The notes under the pieces were generated by a model. That model did no database searches. It was not told the origin of the DNA and was given only the letters and a program-made list of their open reading frames with translations. This document shows, piece by piece, positions 57,569 to 64,000 of a DNA stretch of 64,000 bases. A program made the translations under genes and the position numbers. The first letter of the stretch is position 1. Every line of letters starts with the position of its first letter. The DNA comes from an uncultured Methanospirillum sp. (GTDB lineage: Archaea; Halobacteriota; Methanomicrobia; Methanomicrobiales; Methanospirillaceae). The DNA is taken from positions 248,001 to 312,000 of the forward strand of contig NZ_OY764544.1 of assembly GCF_963668475.1 (NCBI RefSeq). Direction: 5' to 3'.

Positions 57569-57952
57569 TTACTTTTTTAAAGAGGGACAGGATTCAGTAT
57601 AATCTAGTTCTATCTGGTTTAGAGTCAGGTATGTTTTCCCCCATTCACAGAGATCATTCAGGATTGGAATGATGGTTAACCCAAAGCTGGTAAGTGAGTA
57701 TTCCACACAGGGAGGAACTTCTGCGAATACCTTCCGGTTAACGACCTTGTCCTCCTCAAGTTCCCGAAGCTGACGAGTCAGCATACCCTGGGTAATACTA
57801 GGCAAACTCGAACGGATTTCATTGAATCTCATCGGTTTATCTTTGATATGCCAAAGAATTACAGGTTTCCATTTTCCACCGATAATATCTATAGCAGCCT
57901 CCACAGGACAGGCATATTCTCTTTTTTTCTTTTTATTCTCCATTAGTACCAT
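57569..57952 (-). CDS. HxlR-family transcription regulator
   Basis: A 127-residue winged-helix protein with YACPVEAAIDIIGGKWKPVI, LWHIKDKPMRFNEIRSSLPS and ITQGMLTRQLRELEEDKVVN. Here a Cys (YACPVE) stands just before the first helix, the position of the redox-sensing Cys in HypR/YodB-type members, unlike the paralogue at 50570. ATG 57952 or 57943 could be the start. It is divergent from a flavodoxin-fold oxidoreductase. Confidence 0.92.
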   Translation of the reverse strand: MVLMENKKKKREYACPVEAAIDIIGGKWKPVILWHIKDKPMRFNEIRSSLPSITQGMLTRQLRELEEDKVVNRKVFAEVPPCVEYSLTSFGLTIIPILNDLCEWGKTYLTLNQIELDYTESCPSLKK

Positions 57953-58264
57953 TTTAGAGATTATATCTTAAATTTCATACTGTGCATAATTTAACACTTT
58001 AGTTCCTATGAAGACATAGCACTTGAATAGATACTATTGTTCAAGGTAGTGAGCGTCAATCAGATAATGTAAGTATACCTGTGTAATGAATAAGATTATT
58101 CATAATTCAATCGGTACTTTGAATGAATATCTTAAATCTGCGTAATTTCTACAGAGATTAAGATCAAGACATTACCTGATCTCAATTTGAGCAGTACTTA
58201 TACGGATTATCAAGGTTTACATGGATTATGCTACATGAATAGTTGGTAATCAGGGAAAGGTAAA
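57953..58264. promoter_or_regulatory. Divergent regulatory region with palindrome
   Basis: A perfect palindrome ATGAATAA-GA-TTATTCAT lies at 58086-58103, roughly midway between the HxlR and flavoprotein starts. It is a candidate operator. Otherwise AT-rich. Confidence 0.45.
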
Positions 58265-58840
58265 ATGAAAGTTATTGCATTTAATGGAAGCCCAAGAAAG
58301 GAAGGAAACACCAGCATTCTGCTTAAAACAGTCTGTGATGAACTCAACAAAGAGGGCATAGAAACCGAGATAATTCAAATCGGAGGTAAACTGGTTCATG
58401 GATGTACTGCCTGTATGAAATGTTTTGAAAAGAAGAACAACCGGTGTGCAATTGATACCGATTTTGTGAATGAGTGCATTCAGAAGATGGCTGAAGCTGA
58501 TGGCATACTAATAGGGACTCCGACGTATTTCACAGACGTTACTGTTGAGGCCAAGGCATTGATTGATCGTGCAGGTTTAGTTGCCATGGCAAACGGAGGA
58601 ACATTGAGTAGAAAAGCAGGAGCAGCAGTAGTTGCTGTCCGCCGGGCTGGGGCAACCCATGCATTTGATACAATAAATCATCTCTTTGGTATCAGCGGTA
58701 TGTTTACTGTGGGATCGACATATTGGAACATAGGTATGGGCTTTGAGCCAGGAGATGTAAAATCAGATACTACTGGCCTTGAATCTATGAAATCTCTCGG
58801 ACAGAACATGGCCTGGTTTTTAAAGAAAACTTTGGCATAA
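58265..58840 (+). CDS. Flavodoxin-fold NAD(P)H-dependent oxidoreductase (iron-sulfur flavoprotein-like)
   Basis: A 191-residue protein. The FMN phosphate loop is FNGSPRKEGNTSILLKTV (~5-20). A CTACMKCFEKKNNRCAI segment (~47-62) carries four Cys in the compact spacing of archaeal iron-sulfur flavoproteins (Isf). It also has ADGILIGTPTYFTDVTVEAK and a C-terminal flavodoxin helix. A GAAAGG ribosome site precedes the ATG. It probably transfers electrons from ferredoxin or NAD(P)H to O2, peroxide or quinones. It is divergent from its likely HxlR regulator. Confidence 0.92.
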   Translation: MKVIAFNGSPRKEGNTSILLKTVCDELNKEGIETEIIQIGGKLVHGCTACMKCFEKKNNRCAIDTDFVNECIQKMAEADGILIGTPTYFTDVTVEAKALIDRAGLVAMANGGTLSRKAGAAVVAVRRAGATHAFDTINHLFGISGMFTVGSTYWNIGMGFEPGDVKSDTTGLESMKSLGQNMAWFLKKTLA

Positions 58841-58879
58841 TGCTCTGATAATTTTTTACAATTTTTACATGTTTACATT

Positions 58880-59085
58880 TAAAAACCCCAACTGTACCCC
58901 GTTGGGTTCCCCAGGCAGGACTGATGGAAAGGACTTTTTTCATGCAAAATTGATAAAATATTATATTTATTAAATTTGGATAAATCTATTTTAAAAAAAA
59001 AATAGTCTAAAAATATTTTTGCATGAAAAAGTCCTTTTCACCGGTCCTACCTGGGGCCCCCAACGGGGCACCGTTGGGGTTTTTA
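58880..59085. repeat. ~206-bp inverted-repeat element (MITE-like)
   Basis: Two ~70-bp arms (58880-58950 and 59015-59085) are imperfect reverse complements. Both carry AAAAACCCCAAC, CCCCAGG[CT]AGGAC and GGACTTTTT[T]CATGCAAAA in matching order. The ~64-bp centre is almost all A/T. Each arm's end contains its own CCCAAC...GTTGGG hairpin; the right one (CCCCAACGG-GGCA-CCGTTGGGG then TTTTT, 59058-59084) resembles a strong terminator. No coding frame. It is a non-autonomous mobile element or a structured RNA. Confidence 0.75.
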
Positions 59086-59169
59086 TAAAATAAAATGCTT
59101 CTTTGCCTTACAGTTACCAAAATTTATCTCCTGAAAGTATGAGTATCTTATGTTGAACTGAGGTGTAAC

Positions 59170-59712
59170 ATGAACAAAGTACTAACAATTATGCTCTTAG
59201 TTTTCATGATCGGGATAACTGGAGCAATGGCTGATATTGACTTTACCGGATGGAAAAAGATTGAAGTCAACGAGTCTCAGGTAAATGCCTCTTCTACAAC
59301 TACGTATTCAGTTATGATTCCACCCGGAATAACTGAAGCAACACAGGATTCAGGGGTTGGTCCTGCCACAATTCTTACAAACACGACGGACCCAAGCACC
59401 TCCTATGCGATCTATGTTATGGACAACCCATTTGGAAAGCAACTTTCCAACGAAACTGCGAAATTATTCCTTAACAGTTTCATGGAAGGAGCAGGTATAA
59501 CACCCCTGGAACAAGACCCGGTAACTGTATCTGATGGTGTCATGATGTATGGTACTAAAGGAGATACTACAGCGGGTATTTACGTATTCAGCACTGATCA
59601 GAAGGTTTCAATCACTTCTGGATTTTACAAGACTATGGATGACGCTTCCGCCGGAGTCCAAAATCTTGCAATGATCGCCGGAACGATAATAATCAACCCG
59701 GTTGCTTCATAG
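59170..59712 (+). CDS. Small secreted protein
   Basis: A 180-residue protein with a GAGGTG ribosome site and signal peptide (VLTIMLLVFMIGITGAMA). The mature domain begins DIDFTGWKKIEVNESQVNAS and continues TYSVMIPPGITEATQDSGVG, TDPSTSYAIYVMDNPFGKQL and VSITSGFYKTMDDASAG. It resembles small methanogen exported proteins of the 'PsbP/DUF-like' beta fold, not further identified. A T8 run (59719-59727) just after the stop is its terminator. Confidence 0.7.
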   Translation: MNKVLTIMLLVFMIGITGAMADIDFTGWKKIEVNESQVNASSTTTYSVMIPPGITEATQDSGVGPATILTNTTDPSTSYAIYVMDNPFGKQLSNETAKLFLNSFMEGAGITPLEQDPVTVSDGVMMYGTKGDTTAGIYVFSTDQKVSITSGFYKTMDDASAGVQNLAMIAGTIIINPVAS

Positions 59713-59800
59713 TAACTCCCTTTTTTTTGTAACCCACTCAAGTAATTGAGAGGTCAAAAAAAATTTAAAACAGATTTTGTAAGATACTCAAGAGATTCTA

Positions 59801-60832
59801 TCAGGCAGAATCAAGATAGACGGCTCCTTCACCAATTCGATTTGAGTAGACATCTATTCGGAACCATCCGTCTTCGCCCCAATTGGTTCCGGCACTGTTC
59901 TTGCCAATGAAGTATTCTTCTCCGTCTTCATTGCCCCACCCGACCAGGACTACTGTATGATTGGTATCGTCATAGGCTACATCACTATAGAATATTCCAC
60001 CAGAATAATCGTCAAAGTCATCATCATCCTGGACTCCCACCGCAATAGGTCCTTTAAGGAAAATCGCCGCTTTTAACTCATTCACCGGGGGGACTGAATT
60101 CTCAATGCCCTCGTCAGACGTGGCATTTACATGTGCCCATTTATCAGCATGATACCGCTTCATACCTGATATATTCTTACAGGTGTCCTGGAGTTCAGTA
60201 TAGGGATACTCTTCTCTTGACACCACACCAACGACACCATCAGGTCCGGGTGAATCAACAAGATATGGCATCGCGGTCTCAAAGTCACCGCCATCACACC
60301 CGCTGTCTTCTTTATCACATGATATAAGATACTGTTCTGAAAGCCCGACCTTAAGGTTTGGATTATGGCTTTTTATCTTCAGGTATGATTCCAGAACGCT
60401 GACAGCGGCATATGCCCAGCAACTGCCACATTCTTCACCCTGATCATGAACTGGTGTCGTCCAGTCACCATTGTTATTTCGCCAGTCAAAAGACTCCGGA
60501 AGGTTTGCCGGAACCTTGATTGGAGTAGTTGACGAAACAACCGATTGATTTATCGAATGTTTCAGAAGACTGTCTATTTTTTTCTTTTGTTCAGGGGTCA
60601 GGTTAGAAAGAGAGGTTACCCCTGGTTTCCATGTGGTCTTTTAGGTTGATAAATTCTGCGATGTTTCATGGATAGTTGTCGCAGATGATTCAACCACTCC
60701 AGAATCGATAGTATCATTACTCTCTGAATCTTCAGTATTAACTCCCTGACAAAGACAGGGGATAGTGATCAGCCATCCCATCACCATAATGATGATGAAT
60801 ATGACAATATGGGAACTTGTCATGTACCTCAT
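59801..60832 (-). pseudogene. Papain-family (C1A) cysteine protease with in-frame TAA
   Basis: The frame begins with a signal peptide (SSHIVIFIIIMVMGWLITIP) from ATG ~60832, runs 63 codons and stops at TAA 60641-60643. It then continues unbroken for 280 codons of C1A protease: LPESFDWRNNNGDWTTPVHD, QGEECGSCWAYAAVSVLE (catalytic Cys), CDGGDFETAMPYLV, NHTVVLVGWGN (catalytic His) and GKNSAGTNWGEDGW (catalytic Asn). No ATG lies upstream of the Cys motif after the stop, so restart cannot give a working enzyme. It is inactive unless the TAA is read through. It lies beside the serpin gene, same strand. Confidence 0.85.
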
Positions 60833-61002
60833 ATGAGAGCATAGAAATTTAGATGTATTTATCTCTACTGCACAGGTAAGGTTGATTTCAATCTTCACAG
60901 TAATCCTGATGGGTTTAAAAATTGGGTATTTGGGGTATTATCTGGCGATACCCAACATTTTCTCAAAAAAAGATTAAATTGGTTTATGTATGAAATAAAG
61001 AT

Positions 61003-62280
61003 TTAAGAAGCAGGATTCATCATTTTTCCGATAAAGAGAATAACCCCAGTTTCTGAATCTCTGATGACAAAAATGAAAGGATGATCAGCCCTGAAAACCG
61101 GATTCTTCTCTATCGATAGTGTTGCCGGGACAACACCACTTCCTGCAGCTGCTTCAGTCCCTTCTTCGTTGACATCCACATAGGACGAATGAACCACATC
61201 GCTGATATACAGATTATGAGTTCCATCTATCCCTGAAAAGTCAGCTTTATCAGAAAATGCATCAGACATTCCCAAGTAGGAGAGTACTTGAGAGAGGTCA
61301 TAGCGTTCATGAATCGTAAATTTTGGAAGAGATATCTGAACCTTTTTCTTTACCATTTCTTTTTGTAATTGACTAAATGTACCAGGATCAAGAGCCATCT
61401 CCGCTGCAGTCATGTTCGAAGATTTTGGGAGAAGAATAACCATAGATAGATGCCTCTCTTTTCCATTGGCATATGGAAGTTCCAGGACCTGTACATCTTC
61501 ATTTTCTATATAATTATATTCAACATGGTTTTGACCATTATGCATCATCATTACAGGGACAGATCTCCCATCAGATAAGTTGAACAGATCATTCTCGATC
61601 TTATTTTTATCAAACGGGTATGCCCAGGATCCTTTGAAATAGATTACGTTGGTGATTATCAGTTTTGTATCAGGTGAGAGAGTGTCAGGATCAACCAATT
61701 TCTGTATCTTATGTGCAGTCTCTCCTTCAGCCCATGTATTGATCTCTCCCGCTGAACCTGAAGGATTGGATTTAAAATCAAGATTCGAGGCATTGAAATT
61801 ATACCAGGTCCTGGATGTATTCAGGTAATCGTCGAGAATGGGATATGTTCTCTCAACCCAGAGGGCATTACCATTTTTAAGATTGTAGTCTGTGCCCGGA
61901 CTATTAACTCTGGAGTTTAACTCTAAAAATCCATCTCTTCTGGCTGCATCATTTTGGGGGAGATATAAGACTGATCTCATCTCCTCTGCAGTTGAATTGC
62001 GTGCTCCCTCGTATGTTATCGCTAGGGCAGAAAAAACAGAGAATGGAGAAAAGAATAGATTCTTATTTGCACTAAGCGGATCGTGACTCAAATTTGAAAA
62101 CAAATTATATGAAAATTTGTTACTTGAGGCTGCGATATGGTCTTTATCTGTTTGTGATTGTTCACTGGATGCAAACAAGCTTTTATCAGAACTCGTAGGA
62201 TTATTAGCATATGCGATAATTCCACCCAAAAATACTTGCATAATTACTAGTACCAGGACCCATACTGACCAATGAGACAT
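61003..62280 (-). CDS. Secreted serpin (serine/cysteine-protease inhibitor)
   Basis: A 425-residue protein with a signal peptide (VWVLVLVIMQVFLGGIIAYA). It has the full serpin fold: NLFFSPFSVFSALAITYEGA, SNFNLKNGNALWV-like breach, LIITNVIYFKGSWAYPFD and the shutter strand HPFIFVIRDSETGVILFIGK. The reactive-centre hinge EEGTEAAAGSGVV has the small-residue run of inhibitory serpins. By counting from the hinge, P1-P1' is Leu-Ser (PATLSIEK), suggesting chymotrypsin-, elastase- or papain-like targets. It could guard the cell against its own or foreign proteases; the next gene is such a protease. Confidence 0.93.
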   Translation of the reverse strand: MSHWSVWVLVLVIMQVFLGGIIAYANNPTSSDKSLFASSEQSQTDKDHIAASSNKFSYNLFSNLSHDPLSANKNLFFSPFSVFSALAITYEGARNSTAEEMRSVLYLPQNDAARRDGFLELNSRVNSPGTDYNLKNGNALWVERTYPILDDYLNTSRTWYNFNASNLDFKSNPSGSAGEINTWAEGETAHKIQKLVDPDTLSPDTKLIITNVIYFKGSWAYPFDKNKIENDLFNLSDGRSVPVMMMHNGQNHVEYNYIENEDVQVLELPYANGKERHLSMVILLPKSSNMTAAEMALDPGTFSQLQKEMVKKKVQISLPKFTIHERYDLSQVLSYLGMSDAFSDKADFSGIDGTHNLYISDVVHSSYVDVNEEGTEAAAGSGVVPATLSIEKNPVFRADHPFIFVIRDSETGVILFIGKMMNPAS

Positions 62281-62346
62281 AAGTAAAAGAAAAGATACAA
62301 GGTGATAATGGTTGTGAAGGCAGGGTCAACCTACATCAATCACCGA

Positions 62347-62967
62347 TTAATCCTGTTTTATCGGGGGATTCCTGAAAAAAACTCCTAGAATAATGAAAGG
62401 TAGGAATGAAATGATCTCGGAATACTCGATACCTATCGTAATCCAGATAATCCCTATTATTGCAACAATCACCGGAACAAAACACTTGTGAAAGAGAAAT
62501 TGAGCATCTTCTTTAGGTAATTCCGGTGTAAGCAGTTCCGGATTGGATCTGGCATAATTCCATAAATAAACCAGGATTATACCGAGCATCAGAAAATTGA
62601 TCTGAAAGAAATAATCGGCAAAAGTCAAGGTGTCTGCAAGATTACTAAATTGCGAGGAGAATGGAATCAGTACGACGGCCATCAGAGCCAGCATATGCAC
62701 GTGGATAAAATGGTAATCATACGTCTTCATTCGGTGAAACATCTGGAAAAAAAGCATCCAGAACATTGCAAGTAGAATAAATACCCCTGTAAAGTCGAGA
62801 ATTGAAAGGATTGTGTTGTTAAAAAACTGATCTACGGTGATGGATGCTGCTTTTGCGTATTGATCAGGGGTGATAATATCCTTGGCAAGCAGTGTCATTG
62901 TAAACCCGAATACTCCGTTTGTTATACGTTCGAGGTTCACCTTTGTTATTGGTTCATACACCGCCAT
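62347..62967 (-). CDS. TMEM175-family (DUF1211) membrane protein
   Basis: A 206-residue protein. The family motif near the N-terminus is ERITNGVFGFTMTLLAKDI, the R-x-x-x-[FN]-[ST]-[DN]-G-VF pattern of TMEM175 channels. About five membrane helices follow (ILDFTGVFILLAMFWMLFFQ, FHFIHVHMLALMAVVLIPF-like, YFFQINFLMLGIILVYLW, VPVIVAIIGIIWITIGIEY). Prokaryotic TMEM175 proteins are one-repeat potassium channels assembling as tetramers. Promoter region 62968-63198 holds no gene. Confidence 0.8.
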   Translation of the reverse strand: MAVYEPITKVNLERITNGVFGFTMTLLAKDIITPDQYAKAASITVDQFFNNTILSILDFTGVFILLAMFWMLFFQMFHRMKTYDYHFIHVHMLALMAVVLIPFSSQFSNLADTLTFADYFFQINFLMLGIILVYLWNYARSNPELLTPELPKEDAQFLFHKCFVPVIVAIIGIIWITIGIEYSEIISFLPFIILGVFFRNPPIKQD

Positions 62968-63198
62968 AAATGATCAACTAATTTACCTAGGGTGTGCGGG
63001 TGGATAAATTCATCCGTATGCATTAACAGGGATGAAATGAGAAAGATAGAATTTAAAAACCTGTTATTGTCGGATTTTTAAAATAAATTCTGATAATAAA
63101 TAATTTAGAGTATGTTCATCGATCAGGTACTATAAACTAAAAGTTGAAGAAAGGTGAATGTAGGATAATTCACAGATTAGCATCATTAATCGGTCTGT

Positions 63199-64000
63199 TC
63201 ATTGGGTTTTGTACATCCCGGAACAGACAATATACGTCTTTGTATCACTGCCGGTTGCAACCTGGCTCATGGTAGTCTTCCAGAACAGACCCGTTTCAGC
63301 AGGGCTACTATAGATATAATCCACCCAACTGGTTCCGTTTTTAAGGGCTGTCTGGACAAGCTGGTCCCTGAAAGGAACCCCGGCAACATCCACCTTGTTG
63401 TGATAGTTTATTCCGACCATTCTGGCGTTATCGGCATGGGCGATCATGTTCACATCAGGGTCATATACAAAGACATAGAGCTCTGGTTTTTCTGCATCTT
63501 TGTATGGATGCTGACCTGAATTGATATTCTTGATGGTTTCCGGGGCATCCCGGCCAAGATCTGCAACGGTCTGGTTCACCAGATCGATTACTTCCTGAAC
63601 TGTCAGATTTGAATCGGAAAAGGCAGGATGCGTATACCGGTACAGGATCTGGTCATACATACTAACCCCGTTTGTGTCCTTTTCAGACCTGAGAAGATCC
63701 ATTGAATCCTGTAGTGAACTAACAATTTGTGATGAAGCATTTCGATTAAATGCAATATAGAAATCATAATTCTTCAAGGTCTGGACTGGAACTATGTCAG
63801 ATGCATTTGTCGCGTACTGACTTACCAGTTGGCGACCTGGAAGGAGTGCATAAGCCCAGCCGTCTACAGAACCGTTTTCAAGCATCTGAATCTGTTCTTC
63901 AGGCTGGCTTGAGTACACAATATCCTTCCCACCGGCCTTCACAAGTGTTGTTGCTGCAATATCATCAGTTATGGTTGCTATCTTCATCTCTGACGGGCTG
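63199..64000 (-). CDS. Family-3 substrate-binding protein with C-terminal Cache domain, 5'-truncated
   Basis: The frame stays open to the right edge, so the start lies outside. The visible 266 residues begin inside a family-3 solute-binding domain: KIATITDDIAATTLVKAGGK, MLENGSVDGWAYALLPGRQL, QTLKNYDFYIAFNRNASSQI. They end in a single Cache domain, YVFVYDPDVNMIAHADNARM, VGINYHNKVDVAGVPFRDQL, DYIYSSPAETGLFWKTTMSQ. Binding protein plus Cache suggests a sensor or receptor rather than a simple transporter subunit; no signalling domain follows at this end. Confidence 0.85.
   Translation of the reverse strand, partial: SPSEMKIATITDDIAATTLVKAGGKDIVYSSQPEEQIQMLENGSVDGWAYALLPGRQLVSQYATNASDIVPVQTLKNYDFYIAFNRNASSQIVSSLQDSMDLLRSEKDTNGVSMYDQILYRYTHPAFSDSNLTVQEVIDLVNQTVADLGRDAPETIKNINSGQHPYKDAEKPELYVFVYDPDVNMIAHADNARMVGINYHNKVDVAGVPFRDQLVQTALKNGTSWVDYIYSSPAETGLFWKTTMSQVATGSDTKTYIVCSGMYKTQ

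Noticed and set aside
19977-60643. Selenocysteine or pyrrolysine recoding of the internal stops
   Set aside because: Three of the four are TAA, which neither system uses; the single TGA has no visible SECIS-like hairpin, and Sec is not expected in Methanomicrobiales.
1-64000. CRISPR array, rRNA, tRNA or replication origin
   Set aside because: Read for regularly spaced short repeats, conserved RNA blocks and Orc/Cdc6-linked repeats; none found.

Overview
The window most resembles a euryarchaeal methanogen chromosome, probably a Methanomicrobiales relative such as Methanospirillum. This is inferred from the protein families: many exported proteins with PKD, parallel beta-helix or DUF3821-like domains, a C11 peptidase, a secreted serpin, orphan substrate-binding proteins, a TMEM175-type channel protein and IS21-type IstAB. 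TATA-like boxes also lie close to start codons. No methanogenesis, ribosomal or RNA gene is present, so the assignment is not proven. The window is accessory DNA throughout, with wide gene spacing and many eroded genes.

1-9.6 kb: candidate defence island. An AT-rich gene runs in from the left edge. Two AT-rich minus-strand genes (a PD-(D/E)xK nuclease-like protein and a 430-residue unknown) diverge from a 1789-residue DEAH helicase of the DUF1998 type that carries a C-terminal Vsr-like nuclease domain. The helicase resembles DruE of Druantia, but the partners are not ones I recognise from Druantia or DISARM. This is the best candidate for an undescribed system.

9.6-13.9 kb: gene graveyard. 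It holds five degenerate copies of one repeat, a ~300-bp direct duplication, a fragment resembling the C-terminus of a BREX PglX-type methyltransferase, a DUF1016 nuclease fragment, a fused MNT-HEPN protein that has lost its RNase motif, and an apparently intact hicAB pair.

13.9-30 kb: mixed single genes. These include a membrane-spanning metallophosphatase, an XRE/DUF2178/DUF3821-like group, a frameshifted acetyltransferase, an alkyl-sulfatase gene with an in-frame TGA, two hydrolase/methyltransferase genes, a UPF0175-PIN toxin-antitoxin pair and small exported or membrane proteins.

30-42 kb: exported proteins. Two substrate-binding proteins (one with ATA where ATG is expected), a PbH1/PKD surface protein with two in-frame TAA codons, an S41 peptidase, a GH18 protein and a TetR regulator.

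42.2-44.8 kb: a complete IS21-family element with double terminal repeats and a 5-bp target duplication.

44.9-47.5 kb: a tight four-gene operon of an ICMT-like methyltransferase, an LCMT-like methyltransferase, a Cys-rich mini-protein and an alpha/beta hydrolase. It could be a reversible carboxyl-methylation module.

47.7-64 kb: a ribbon-helix-helix/zinc-ribbon regulator with a palindromic operator, a PHP phosphoesterase, two HxlR regulators each divergent from a flavoenzyme, cardiolipin synthase, a C11 peptidase, a ~206-bp inverted-repeat element, a papain-like protease gene with an in-frame TAA next to a secreted serpin, a TMEM175 protein and a Cache-domain binding protein cut by the right edge.

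A recurring theme is exported-protein genes that keep their reading frame but carry a nonsense codon or a lost start.
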